In this document: piece by piece, positions 32,181 through 44,606 of the stretch
Position numbering within the stretch: position 1 is the stretch's first letter
Layout: each line of letters starts with the position of its first letter
Assembly (NCBI RefSeq): GCF_020921035.1
Contig: NC_063152.1
Span: 16,258,001-16,322,000, forward strand
Length of the DNA stretch: 64,000 nt
Origin: Rhodamnia argentea
Taxonomy: Eukaryota; Streptophyta; Magnoliopsida; Myrtales; Myrtaceae
Direction of reading: 5' to 3'
Made by a program: the position numbers and the translations under genes
The notes under the pieces: generated by a model
Databases searched by the model: none
What the model saw: only the letters and a program-made list of their open reading frames with translations
Told to the model about the DNA's origin: nothing

Positions 32181-32959
32181 AAAAATAATGCAAGCATATC
32201 AAAACTCAGGAGCTTTGTCAGTGGGGAAGTCGTTCTTAGTGTAGTAGGAAATAATTTCATGAGAAATGTTCTCTACTCAAGTGAGCAAACTGAGTATACA
32301 TAAGACTGATCAGGGCATATACTACATGACGTCGACAAGTTTTGCTCGCCTGAAGTAGCTGAGAATCTTAAATGGAGAAAGAGGCTTCTTATTGGATGAG
32401 TCACCTCCATCTTTTCTGGCAGAATTATGATATATTCCACTGTAGCAAGGTGCCTTTGTTTTTCTATTATGCTCTACAAGATACTGAAAGGGCCAAATAA
32501 TTTTCACATCAACCATTGATTACTGTCCACAAAGTCAGCTATAGTAGTGTGTCATCACCATATATCTATAAACGGTTACGAGATAGAATATTAGATAAGA
32601 GATGATCTCTACCAAAGACCAGGCTTCAACTATTTCTGTTCATGTGGCCATTGTATGATAAAATGTGCCCGAGGAGCAGGTTCTTACATCTTAAAACGCA
32701 ACACAAAGCTCATAATGCAATTTTATACCAAGGAAGTATACTAAAGTCTAGCTAACATAAAGCCTAAGAAAAGAATGTTAGGAACTTAACAAAAGCAGAT
32801 AAAGAGCATAATACAGTTCCAGACAGGGCACAATGGCAAATTGTTTTGCGTAATAGAATGTTTCGACCGAACCAGCCCATGTGCAGCGTGTGTGACATCG
32901 ATTGTTTTTCCGTTGAACGTAGACTTCACCTGTTTCTTTGGATAAATTGCCACCTATCA

Positions 32960-33200
32960 AAAGAAAGAAGAAAAGCTATACTCTCTCGATCAAATTCAAG
33001 ACACATTCTTCAAGTTCACTGGGAAATGCAGCACCAGACGAATCGAATTCAAAATCCAGTTCAAGCATCACACCAGCTTAATCCGATTTGGATGTGCCAG
33101 GCATTGCCTCATCTAGAGCAATCTTACCAGTTTCCACGGCTTTGGTCAGCAGTGGCAGTCTGTTGCGCCCGCTCGCTGGTCTCCATCGCCATCAGTCACT
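32960..33200 (-). other. Co-duplicated block downstream of TNL-C (possible cryptic gene)
   Basis: The minus strand starts METSERAQQTATADQSRGNW and meets a GT donor (gtaagat) at once. Downstream it encodes GVMLELDFEFDSSGAA then LEECVLNLIERV and a stop. It is the best-preserved of the three copies. No family recognised. Confidence 0.4.
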
Positions 33201-33451
33201 AGGAACTCTGGTTTCGGGAAGACGAACTTCTTCTGTCGGTCACCTCCGTTGGCAAGTGGCCATCTTACATTTGTCAGAGCTCACTAGTGTCTGATGGAAG
33301 ATGATAAGTCGTGTGTGCTAAAAGCGAAGAAAGAATTACCGAACTATATTTGGAATATTAATTAAACGAGAATAAGAAGAAGGAAGAAGGCATAGTAATG
33401 AAGATCAGCTGAGTTCACTTACCTACGAATTGCTTCCTTAGCAAGTTTCCA

Positions 33452-34153
33452 TCATTCTAACAACAAAAGCTGCAAGCCAACACTCCCATTCTCATCTCTA
33501 TCGGCTGCATTGGAAATCAACATTGTCTTGGTTTGCTTGCCTTGAGGGAGCATAAGCTTCTGATTTCGCTTTGATACTATTTGATTGTGCTTCTCAATAC
33601 TCATTTGACAATCTTCCATGTCCTTCAATATATCTGTCTTGATCGAACTAACTTTGCTCTCGACTTCCGAATCTGTCAATTCGAGAACAACCTCGAGGAG
33701 TAAAGCTGGATCCATTAGCCGATTGTTTCGAAGTACGGCCTTCAAATCATCCTCTAGTGGTTTGCATATTATTCGGAGTCCCCACTTTTCCACATTTATA
33801 GTTGACACTCTAAGGCTGAATTGTACATAATTCCCATCAATTTGACCAAAATTGACTACACCCCATAGGTCAGATGGTACGAAATACCGAAGCCACATAT
33901 AATCTGGACCCCTCCAACAATCATTCGTATCTCCTTTGCAATTCCGCATTTCGCCATCAACATATGGCAAAATATCAAATTTGGGCAGGGTCTCGCTATC
34001 TTCCTCTTCATGGACATCGAAACAGAAAGCCAATCCAAGCAACTTGTCATATAAGTCCTTTGAAGCCTTGAAAGATACGGAGCCCTCTTCAACAGGGAGG
34101 ACCCACTCTGGCATCTCTCCTTCCATGAGAAAAATTTCCAAATGACGAGGTAC
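33452..34153 (-). CDS. TNL-C exon 5: C-JID-like post-LRR domain
   Basis: 234 codons: VPRHLEIFLMEGEMPEWVLP, ASKDLYDKLLGLAFCFDV, DLWGVVNFGQIDGNYVQFSL, EKWGLRIICKPLEDDLKAVL. An acidic/basic stretch absent from TNL-A (SIKTDILKDMEDCQMSIEK...) follows, then GLQLLLLE and the stop. The acceptor is gacag/GTACCT. This is the most complete form of this exon in the window. Confidence 0.8.
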   Translation of the reverse strand, partial: VPRHLEIFLMEGEMPEWVLPVEEGSVSFKASKDLYDKLLGLAFCFDVHEEEDSETLPKFDILPYVDGEMRNCKGDTNDCWRGPDYMWLRYFVPSDLWGVVNFGQIDGNYVQFSLRVSTINVEKWGLRIICKPLEDDLKAVLRNNRLMDPALLLEVVLELTDSEVESKVSSIKTDILKDMEDCQMSIEKHNQIVSKRNQKLMLPQGKQTKTMLISNAADRDENGSVGLQLLLLE

Positions 34154-34479
34154 CTGTCATGAAGAGATATCGTTAGAAAGAACTCGAGTTTGTTATTTGT
34201 GCCCAAATAGAAGAATTCATTTCGACTTTAGCAAGTATTTCTAGCTCTCTAAATGAGTATAGATCCAGTGATCCTTGCTTGCACTAATATACAAGTTTCA
34301 TGTGATGGAATCATTATTATAAAAGTACGCCATCGCATGTACACGTGCAGAATTACTTCATATTTGCTTGCTTTTTGAAGCCCAATCTTGCATTATCTGT
34401 TATTGGAATATACAAGCGCACATTGAATTCAGCATATCCTCCACATCAATATGTGCGTGTATGAGAGAGAGAATCTAAC

Positions 34480-35331
34480 CTGGTCAAGTGAAGAAATATC
34501 AGCCATGGCCAACCCTCTACGGACAAAATGATGAATTAAAGTTGAGTCACTTTTTTGCAGAGATTCGCCATTATCCGCAGCTAATGTGCCCAAGAACAGT
34601 GGAAGCTCGGGAATCTCTCGTAATTGAGGGCATTCCCTAACAGTCAAAAAGAACAAATGATCACGCTTACTGATGGACGTAGGAAGGCTCTTAATATTGT
34701 TCCTCGCCAGTTGTAATTGTGCCAAGATGGGACAACAGGAAAGATTCTCGAGAAACTCTACTTCGGTCAGATTACATCCATAAAGGTCCAAACAGAGTAA
34801 ATTTGGAAGTCCAATCTTCATGCAGGGATCATCTGAATCCTCAAACTTTGGAAACCCGATTAAGTTTGTGCAACACTCAGCCATCAAGTGTTCAAGGTTT
34901 TGTAACTTGTAAATGCTAGGCGGAAGACTTACCAGGTTCTTGCATTTATATAATTTTATTTCCTTCAAAGAGACCAAATTTTCTATTGATGCCGGAAGTC
35001 CTTCAATAGCGGTCTCTTCAAGATCAAGCTCTGTTAGGCCTTCCAGTTTATGTGGAACATCGGGGAACCTTTCTAATTTTGTGCATTTTCCAAGTTGGAG
35101 TTCCCGTAGATTTTTTGACTTGAGCACTTCTGGAAGAACGCTAAGTTCAGAGCAATTACGCAAATCCAAGACCTGTAACTTGCCATGATCTGCGATGGAC
35201 TCGTGGGCTTCTACCAAGTTTTCGCAACTATTGAGATGCAATTCCTCGAGATTTGGAGTCCACGATATGTCGGGCGTGCGAACCAGCGACTTGCAGAAGT
35301 CGAAATTCATGTACTTCAAATTTCGGAAATC
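34480..35331 (-). CDS. TNL-C exon 4: leucine-rich repeats
   Basis: 284 codons of plant LRRs in the same register as TNL-A (LKYMNFDFCKSLVRTPDI, LEELHLNSCENL, LTELDLEETAIEGLPASI, LCLDLYGCNLTEVEFLENL and others), ending HHFVRRGLAMADI. The exon is open. Divergence from TNL-A is spread over the variable LRR positions. Confidence 0.82.
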
Positions 35332-37128
35332 CTGCAGAAACGGGGAAATCAGCTTTGATAAACATTCTGGAAGGGACAAAAAGGGGGGTTTTCGTAGGAT
35401 GCCGTTGCTTCCCTATATTTAGAACGTGGAATTCCCGTTTGACAATAGGTTGCCACTGAAGCATATCCGTTATTGTATCTTTCACGAAATTTTTACATTT
35501 GAGGTCGTCAATCGTGAAAATTGAGCAATTTGTTTATTTAATGTAGAGTTGATCTGCTGCAGAGTCCACATTTATGCATTATGCTAGTTGTTGTACATAG
35601 ACGGGGGAGTCAAACTCGTGAACTTTACCAGTACTCATTCATACAAACGTAAATATTAGCAAATTAGAGTTAATTCTTATCACTTTCCATTTGAGAAATT
35701 ATTTGGAAGATTTTAAAATATAAATTGTGTGAAAAATTGTGTTAACAAGTATGAAAATAATAGATTAAATACCAATAAAAATCCCATGCACATTTATCCC
35801 TTATTAATTTTCGTCTCATGAAAATCCTAAACTAGGATGACCATGACACATTTACCCCAAGTTAATTTTCATCTAACAAAAAAATTCACAAACTGATAAT
35901 TCTCAACCAAATCTACTCTTCATTAGTAGATAAAAATTAGTTCTAGATAAAACTGTGTCTCGTGTTATGCATGTGGCAATCACAAAATTCAAGTGAAGTG
36001 TCACGCGGCAAGCATGCAAATGTAGGGAACATAACAAAATTATGCGACGTGTCATGCCATGTGACAATCATAGAACTATAGTGAAGTGCCATGTGGTTGA
36101 GTGTAGATACGGCCACATGACAAAACTATTTGCACGGGTCATGGCATGTGGCAATCACAAAAGCAGAGTGAAGCATCGCATGATGAGCATAGGAATGAAG
36201 ACTTTGCTAGGTTTGGCTTTAACTGTATATCATAGATGAACGGGATTGCATAAAATTTACTGAACTTCAAAATTTTATTGAATTCGTGCGAAGCCAATCA
36301 AGCCAACTTTGAAAAACATTCCAAGGAAAACAAAAATTTTATTTTGTATGCTCAATTAAAAGTCTGGCTCTGGCTTTCTATTATGAAATTAGCGGTGTGG
36401 CCGCACTGCATCACTTATATTAATTTAGTTGTGCACACAATACACATATTACTGGCAAAGTTCCTAATAAGTACTCTATTATGTGTCCACTTAGAAGTGT
36501 TCCTCCTTGAGAATTGATGTAAGCAATAAACAATGCCTTGTTTTACAGAATGATGCATTCAAACCTTTGAATGAGCTAATTTTATTGATGCTGGACAAAT
36601 CCCCCGCGTTTAGGCTCTATCACTTGATGACCATGTGGCCTACCGCTCAACCAGCTACTCCTTGGGTAGGTTGGTCATATTTTTGTTTCCTTCTTTGTTC
36701 GATCACTACACAAATTTTTAGTAAAACAAAAATTTTATACGTAGACAACCGATGGCGAATTGCATTTTGAATTTCTTCACTAGGTAGATTTGATCTGATT
36801 TTGAAATATATCTATGTTGATAGTTAGAGTTATTAGGTTTAGGAAGTATGTAAACCTTATCTATACTATCATGTAACCTAAAGAGGGTCTGTTACTTTGA
36901 AAGATTTCAATCTTTTTTATTATATATTCCTTCCATCAATTATACTCAATTACTTATTTTACGGATATTACACCATGGACAGATACGTGAAATTTACTAT
37001 TGTATTTTTTATCTCTCACATATTTCATTATGGAAAGCCATCTAATGATGCAATGACGACCATAAAAAAATTTCAACTTGAAGTATCTTTTTCTTTCCAC
37101 ATATATGTATAAAACTTCTTTGTATTAT

Positions 37129-38092
37129 TGTTGCGTGTCAAAATCCTTCGATTGGACTTTCTTGGTTATGGGTTCTAGGCCCAAAATGACTACAGCCCAA
37201 AAGATTGCTAACGCTAGAATCTTTTATCGAACTTAATCCGTTCGTTTTCCGAAAAGGGGTTAGGGTCGAGTTTTGGACAGAGAGTGTCAAATGCAGTAGA
37301 TGTTTTTATTAACATAAAAGGCGTGTTACGGACCTTCAACAACTTCGACAGCTCAATATGTGCAATAGTAGAAGTATGTAGCAAACTTCGACACGATTCT
37401 GGAATCAAAACGACGGGATCGGGCAATGATGTAGGACACAATGCTGGAATTCAATCAACAGCACTGGACGGGGGATTATAGGACACAATACCGGAATTGA
37501 ATCGACGGTCTTGGACAAGATGGACGAAGGGTACAACAACACCGGAATTGAATCGACGGTATCGAACCTAGTAAGCGGACGTCGAAATTTAATCGACGAC
37601 ACCCGACTCTGGATATGAAACTCACCGGAATTGAATCGACGACGGGAATCTGGAAAAACTATGGCTAGGCTAGACCAAAGGCTAAGAGTTAGTTGAAAAG
37701 ATAGGTGTTCTTGTGTTTGTTGTGTGTGTTCTCTTTGTTGTTCTGCTACGGGGTATTTATAGGCAGACTCTTTGATGACTGCAGAGCGGTTTCTTCCTTC
37801 AGCCCCACGCTTTGCCCTTCTCCATAGGCCACGTGGATGACGGTTTCCTAGTCTTTGCACCTTTTCTTTTTACCTCGTGGGGATTACCGCCAATCTTTTG
37901 ATAACCGCTCCGATCGTGGCTATTCTCCACGCGCTTTTCTTATTCCGGAAGGAAATGGCGCCAGAATTTACCCCGACATGTGGCACCCTTTTTGATCGGT
38001 GCGTACCTTGCTTTAGTGCTCTTTCCTATAGTTGATTGTCGCCCCCTCATGTGCTTATCACGAGCCTTCTTGGATTGTTTTAGGTGTCAACA
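37129..38092 (-). mobile_element. Solo LTR (964 bp) in intron 3 of TNL-C
   Basis: On the minus strand it runs from TGTTGACACCTAAAAC to TTTGACACGCAACA. The 5-bp target-site duplication ATTAT flanks it (37124-37128 and 38093-38097). A TATA box, TATAAATA on the minus strand (37754-37761), points in the direction of the host gene. Between 37440 and 37645 lie about five imperfect copies of CCGGAATTGAATCGACG at 40-50 bp spacing. No coding sequence or PBS. The superfamily is uncertain. Confidence 0.85.
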
Positions 38093-38314
38093 ATTATGTA
38101 TTTTATTACAAAAATGTTTCCATTGAGTATTTCTAATAAAGTTGTTCGCTTAATTTTTCAAATGCCAATTTTGCTGCAATTAAAATTATTTCTAACGCAA
38201 GTTGTTAGCGTCATTTTGAAAGAAAATAGAGAAATAGTTCCTAAAACAGAGTAACAATATTTCCTTTTCTGTATGCGTAGGTAGATAATGAAAAGTTCAG
38301 TAAAAAATGCTCAC

Positions 38315-38593
38315 CTTTAATTGATTTGGCACTGCTGGGATATTGCAATTGCTCATATGAAGTCCCACTAATTTATTTTCACCCGAAGGAAATTCTGGAA
38401 TCAAGGGAGCACATCCATCCCAACGAAGCCATCTTAGCTGATTAGGGACATATATAGGACCATGAAAAGAATTATGCACATTGCGAAAAATGAGCAATCT
38501 CAACCTTCCCATTTTTTTAAAAGCATTAGGACCAATACACATCTCTATTGGCTTAGGTAGCTCCAACACTATGGCTTTGACAGCACAGTCTCC
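38315..38593 (-). CDS. TNL-C exon 3: linker and first LRR unit
   Basis: 93 codons with AFKKMGRLRLLIFRNVHNSF, PNQLRWLRWDG and LVGLHMSN. The acceptor is acacag/GGAGAC and the donor AAG/gtgagc. It matches exon 3 of TNL-A. Open, but downstream of the nonsense codon. Confidence 0.8.
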
Positions 38594-38683
38594 CTGTGTA
38601 TACACGAATATTTAGGTTATGCACATTCAGTAATTAGAGTCAAAGATAAGAAGCAGAGATTCGATCGTATTTGCAAGTCTTAC

Positions 38684-39794
38684 CATGTCACGTGATAGAA
38701 CTTCAAGAACATCCTCATACAGCTAGAGTCCGCTACGTCTTCCGGGATCATCGCATTCTTGCTTCACAATGCCCATACCCATCAATTGAATCAAGTCATG
38801 CATTTGTAGGGTTCCGAACTCAATGCTAATCAAGGACCTCTTAATAAGAGTATCAAATCCTGTAGTTGTTTGAAGATCGCAACTATCAAGAACCTTCTTT
38901 GTATACTCTATTTCTCGCCCGTTAAAGAAGCAAGCAATGTGGAGAAAGATCTCTTGCTCATCTTCATCTAGTCCATCATAACTCACTTTGAGCACATTAT
39001 TAATCTTTCTGTCAAGGTTCTTGGAAAGTTTGTTTAGTATGCTTTCCCATACAACTTCTGTTTTACCGCATAATAAGGAACCCAACACCACAAGTGCTAA
39101 AGGAAGGCCTTTAGCATGATTCAAAAAACCATGCACTAGATCCGTCCCGCTTTCTAATTTTTGGTATGTTGGAAAAGCATGCTTTCTAAGTAGCTCACGA
39201 GCTTCACCATCATCCATCGTTTTAACTTCATACACATACACATGATCCCAATCTAACTTGGGAATCAGCAAATGACTATCTCTTGTAGTAACAAGGATCC
39301 TACTCCCATTACCAAACCAATCAGCTTTTCCCGCTAATGCATGTAACTGGTCCAAGTCATCCACATCATCAAGGATAACAAGAACTCTTTTGTTACAGAG
39401 TCTATCTTGTATTAGATTAACACCTCTATCGACATCGGGCACCACTATCTTTTCGGGCGGTAATAATATATCATTCAATAGTTGTCCTTGCAAAGTAACT
39501 AAACCCTTGCAATCTTTTGAATTTTCTCGAACACGTGCTAGAAAACTTGAACCTTCAAATTGTCTAAAAATATCATTATAGATGGCTTTCCCCAATGTTG
39601 TCTTTCCTATGCCTCCTTGTCCCCATAATCCTACCATGAGAACATCATCTTTAGACTCAAGGTTTAACATTGATTTCGGCTCTACCAATCGGGACTTCAT
39701 CCCAACTGGATGCACAGCAACATTTAAAGGTTTTCGGCCTAGGCGAGTGGAGATGTGCTTCATGATTTCTTGTATTAGCTCCGACTCATCATCT
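38684..39794 (-). pseudogene. TNL-C exon 2: NB-ARC domain with nonsense codon near its end
   Basis: In order: GLWGQGGIGKTTLGKAIYN (P-loop), VLVILDDVDDLDQL (kinase-2), NGSRILVTTRDSHLL (RNBS-B), KGLPLALVVLGS (GLPL), EIFLHIACFF and QMHDLIQLMG (MHD motif intact). The nucleotide switch is therefore complete. TAG at 38723-38725 falls 13 codons before the exon end. Confidence 0.85.
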
Positions 39795-41015
39795 CTGACA
39801 AAAAAACATAAAAAAGAAGTCGCAGCATCATTTTAGCAGTTGGAATAAGCAAATGACGAGCAATCACCGGCCAACAAATAATGGCAAAGCAGTGCACCTC
39901 ATTTTCAGATTAATCCTGTATGAAGCATTGCAAACTTTATTCCTTCCAAGCAAGTGGGATAAGGGCAATAACACTACTTAACATTTTGTCCATTTGACAA
40001 ACAAGTTTGAACATTTTACTTTGATCAAATGAGTCAGTAAATTTTTCCACCGATGAAATACTGTGTCAATTTTCTAATTTTGAAAAGCTCTGTGGAGCCA
40101 CATATGATTTTTTGAACTCAAAATGCCACTTGTGACAATTTTGAGACTCGGTTTATCAAAATTGAAAATCTATATAACTCAATTGACCAAAATGAAACAT
40201 GAAGATCTTTAAATAGCTCACAGATAAGAAAAACTTTTCTCACAATTTGAGGAGGGCAACAAGGATCCCAACGAAGGAGCTACAGACATTGCCTGAATGA
40301 AACAGAGCTTAGCAAAAGCCAAAGGCAGAATTCTATTGTTCTATGCCCAAAATTAGGTTTTAAACAGTAGAAAGCCGGAGGCAGAATTCTTTTCGTGTCC
40401 GGGGATAAAGGATCGGTGACTTATCCTTTCATATAACTTTGTAGTAACTTACCATTTTTTTTATAATTTGAAAATTACGAAGTACTAACTTACCAATTTG
40501 ATTTGCATAACTTATGACATTGAATTTAATTTTGTATGAAATCACTAACATGAATTAGAATGACTTACCAACTTTTGTCATATGAAAAAATTACCTATTA
40601 GTTTTGGGTTATCAACTCTCACTTGAGCTACTTGCCAATGCTTACTTCTTCTTTTAGTTTTACAAATTTTTTCTATTGCGTTACTAGCTCTCATTTGAGT
40701 TACTTACTCACTCGTTTAAGAACTTGCCAACCTTAATTAGAGTAAATTACCAGCTTTTCTTCAATTAAGTTATCAATTAATTTTGGGTTATCAATTCTTA
40801 TTTGAGTTACTAAGCAAAGTTTATTTTACTTTTAATTATAAACTTTTCTATTCTCTTGCCAAATTTCATTGGTCTTTCTTAACTACATCTTAAATGCTAA
40901 GTCTTATATGAAATTACTTACTTTTATGATTTATGCATTCAGTTATTTTTCAAAACAGTATCCTTACTTGTAAAGATTACTTTCGTACACAAAACATGGA
41001 AACCATTCTACTCAC
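39795..41015 (-). other. TNL-C intron 1
   Basis: AT-rich intron with the same loose ttaccaac / gagttactta repeats as intron 1 of TNL-A, and the shared segment around 40110-40420. No gene. Confidence 0.55.
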
Positions 41016-41482
41016 CCATCATTCAAAGTCCACCCGGACAAGTTACCGGCGTCCCAAAGAGCTTTCTTCCATCTCTCCATTTCCTTCGAATCCTTTCCAT
41101 GCTTAGACTCATGCTTAGCCAGGCCTCTCGCATAACTTGCTCTCCCCCCTCTAACTTCTTTTGGGTCTACTTTATAAAAAACTGGTAGAACGGTGAGGTC
41201 TTTTTGCTCCTTGCACTCCATGATCTTGGCCACCTCTTCCAAGCACCACCATGAGGAAGCGTAATCCTCAGAGAAAATGATGATTGCCATACCCGATTCT
41301 TCGATGGCATTCATAAGCACTGATATATTGTCTCCCTTCCTCAATTCTTCGCTGTCTCGAAAAGTATGTATTCCATTTTGGGCTAATGCTTGGTAGAAAT
41401 GGCCAACGAAGTTATTACGCACCTCCCCTCTGAAACTCAAGAAGACGTCGTAAGTCCCTTCGGATTTCGATGAAGAAGCCAT
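41016..41482 (-). CDS. TNL-C exon 1: TIR domain
   Basis: MASSSKSEGTYDVFLSFRGE opens a TIR domain, followed by GIHTFRDSEELRKGD, AIIIFSEDYASSWWCLEEVAKIM and FYKVDPKEVR. Two small deletions stand out against TNL-A: one residue after RGE (RGE-VRNNF) and one or two residues in GDNIS-VLMNAIEES. The exon is otherwise open, and ends phase 2 at gtgagt (41010-41015). Confidence 0.83.
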
Positions 41483-42814
41483 TGGACGATGGATTTCAAC
41501 AATCAAAAAGGACTATGAGCTTCAGATTTGACGCAGTGTTTTCACGGTGCTCGTACACCACTTGATATTCTCGTTCTTATACTAGAGGACAGAGATGGGT
41601 GATATTTTTTAGTACTTTAGCAAATGGGGGTGGTTAAGGATGGACCAAGACATGTAAAGGTGTGAACACAGACCGCGTGCCACCGCGTTATTCGCACTGT
41701 GAGAGCGACGCAAGCTTCTCTGTGGCCCACGAAAGTAGTGAATATTTTAGATCAGTACTGGTTTTGTGAGGGCGATTATTGCACAAAAGTAGTTTATCAA
41801 ACTCCAAAGCACGCAGGCGAATCGCAATCTAGGTCGTGGGCTCGTTGATAAATACAACTTTGCTGACTTCTTCGAAATTTCATGCCCAACCTCTGAGAAG
41901 TAGTTTTTTCTTTGCCATATAATAATTTACCACATGACCCACTCAAGAGACGTAATTACACGCACGATCAAGGTTAGCTGAAGACCGCGTACCGACTTGG
42001 AGGGAATGGCTTTCATCTGTTTAGTCTTCATTTTTCCATTTTGAAAATGAAGTATTTCATGTCATCAGGTTAGCTTTCGTTATAGGCTCCTAACAAGAGA
42101 AAAACGTTGCTGGCTTCCTCGAAAGCGCAGGCAATTTCCAACCTCCGATTAGTTATTTTTGCAAGAAATTATGTCTCTTCGCAAAAAGATTATGTGAACA
42201 AAGTGTTAAAGAGATTCAATATGAATAAGGAAATATCAGTTGTGACTCCTCTAGCGAGTCACTTCATATTTTCCAAGGATATGCGTCTGAGTATTCACGC
42301 TTTGAAAGATGATATGGCAGCAATGTCGCATGGGTCAACATCGGAAAATTTGATGTATGCCATGTTGAGTGTCATTTACTTGTGGTATTGTTTTCTTATT
42401 GGGTCTATCCAACAAGTTCTTCTTACGATTTTAATGTAAATTCAAAGCTTCGTTATCCAATATTATGCCACGAATTCCTTCCGACAACTTTTAATTTTTT
42501 TCGGTTCTCTTTTTTATGTATATGCGCAAGTCGATGTTGGTCCAGCCCGTCAAGCAAGGACCAGGTCGGGCGGGCTAATCCGGCCACCGTCACCTTTTAG
42601 TTGCGGTTTGCGCCCCTTCTGCTCTCTGAGCAATACCAAAGCCCGCCGTAACGGCGCCAAAAACCCTAGTAGTTTCAACCTCCACCTCAACCAAAATATT
42701 TTGGTTGAGGTTGGAGTTATTGTTAAGTTGTTGATAAACGTGACCGGTCAACAGGCCATGTGGCCGACAAAAGTGCTGAATGGAATAGATCTCTACTGGT
42801 TCTAGTGGACTCAC

Positions 42815-43850
42815 TTATTGCTCCCTAATAAATAAATCTTTGCTGGCTTCCTCGAGATGGCATCTCTAATCTCTGAGTATTTTTCTTTTTTTGACAAATA
42901 ATAGTTGAACACACGAAGACCCAAAAGATATATAATTATATTCGAATAATAATTGCAGAACTTCGGAAATTCATGGTGCTTTGAGTATGGACCAAGATAT
43001 CTAATAGGCATACACACATGGACTTAATTTCACTTAAGGCCACATACCACGGCGTAATTTGAATTGTCTTATTGAAACAAGTTTCTTTGTTTGAAGATGA
43101 ATTTATTGGCAGATTGTTGCTGCACTTGACCAGTCAACATAAGATAATCTCTTAATTCATTTACCAGCTTCGAGGGAATGCCTTTCATCTGTTTAGTCTT
43201 CATTTTTTTTTTCTTACATGGAAAGCAAAGTATTGCCTTTCATTAGACTAGCTTTTATAACGGGCTCACTAATAAGACAAAATTTGAAGGCTTCCTAGAA
43301 ATGGGGTTCCCGATCTTTGAATAGTTATTTCCTCTTTGGTAATTAATAACTTAACACATACTCATAAGATACATAATTATACATGCAAAATTTCAGTATA
43401 TCCTAGCTAAGTGTTAATCAGAGGTGAATGTATATTATCCAATGCAGACTGTTACATGGCGAATTTGTGGGTGATGATTGATGTACCCCGATATTGCGGC
43501 TTGACCACACTAATCTATAAATTACTGAATTGATTTTATTATCGTTATGAAACGAAAGGGGCTTTGAAATCTGTGGTGGCACCATGTGCACCAATATCGC
43601 GGGTTTGATGGTCAAGGATTTTGGGTGTCCAACCCAATAATCTTTCTTTAATCAAGTGTCCCTCATGTGTCATCTACTCCTCTAGTCTTGATCGTGAAGC
43701 ATCTTTCTACTCCATAAAATGCGTGCACGGGATTCGGCTTAGATTTACTTCATCTCGAGTAACGTGTTTCACGACTCGCCATTGGACCGACAAATTTGTG
43801 AGAAATGGTGGATCTAGAAAATTACGTGTATAAACAAACACAATGTTAAC
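42815..43850. repeat. Upstream tandem duplication, unit 1
   Basis: From CTCCCTAATAAATA (42821) to the ATTGGACCGAC / GGATCTAGAAAAT stretch (43785-43825), this unit aligns in order with 44765-46990. It shares GGCTTCCTCGA, AGTATGGACCAAGATATCTAAT, CTTATTGAAACAAGTTTCTT, TCGAGGGAATG.CTTTCATC and GGCTTCCTAGAAATGG. The latter part also resembles 42000-42130. It lies upstream of TNL-C. No gene. Confidence 0.7.
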
Positions 43851-44606
43851 CTATTAGAAATGTACGATATGTGACTATTCATGAGAAACTAGACAAATAG
43901 TATGTGAACCGCATTATAATAGCATTTCACCTACTTGATGAATACCAGAAAATATATTTCGTCCAGAGGATGGCCGCGCAATTTATTTTTTCTCAATTTC
44001 TTTTTTGTGAACTCAAATGATTCCCCGGCCAAATAAAGGTAAGCATTTTTATACATGGCTCAAGCTAGTAATCATGAAGAGTAGTTTCGTTGATATGTTC
44101 AAGTAACCAAATCAAAAACAAAAACAAAAACAAAATTCATTAGTTCCTTGATTTTTGTAGTGAAATTTTCTTCTTAACATAGACAAAGCATCCGACCACA
44201 AAACAAAAAACATAAACAAAGCATAAACCGATTTCAGAACAGACTATAGTTATGCCATCTACGACTAAAACTTGTGTGAGTATAGTTCTTGCATCTACAA
44301 TGAAAGTTGGGGACCCACTGTAGAGAGAAAGAGGTTACTCTGGTCATTTGGCTTAAGTTTATAACTTATTTTATTCATGAAAAGCGGTTTAATTTTTGCT
44401 TGCACTTTCTTTCTTTTTTATTTATTATTATTATAATCACAACTACTCTGGAGGCTCATAAAATATCAGATAAGCCCAACCAATCAAATCTAGGCTTTTG
44501 ACCTGTGAAATAGCAGTTTGCACTCGATAGCTCAATGGCTTTTACCACAATATGCCTGAGAAAAATTATAACTTTGGCTGTTTCATATACGTATACAACT
44601 ATACAT

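Larger units (their letters stand above)
33452..41482 (-). pseudogene. TNL-C: TIR-NBS-LRR resistance gene with a nonsense codon
   Basis: Paralogue of TNL-A with the same five exons: 41482-41016 (TIR), 39794-38684 (NB-ARC), 38593-38315, 35331-34480 (LRR) and 34153-33452 (C-JID-like). All junctions are GT...AG and in phase. The full product would be about 1,137 residues. A TAG at 38723-38725 replaces the Trp of the (R/A)LWLY motif near the end of the NB-ARC exon, so translation would end after about 512 residues: TIR plus a whole NB-ARC, no LRR. Intron 3 has grown to about 2.98 kb, including a 964-bp solo LTR. The start chosen (41482) is MASSS as in TNL-A; an upstream in-frame ATG at 41506 adds eight residues. 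Confidence 0.88.

Noticed and set aside
42107..42439. Copia-RNase-H-looking frame (VNKVLKRFNMNKEISVVTPL)
   Set aside because: About 35 residues do resemble the copia KKFxMxxxKxVxTPL stretch, so it may be a tiny copia scrap, but it is too short and isolated to annotate.
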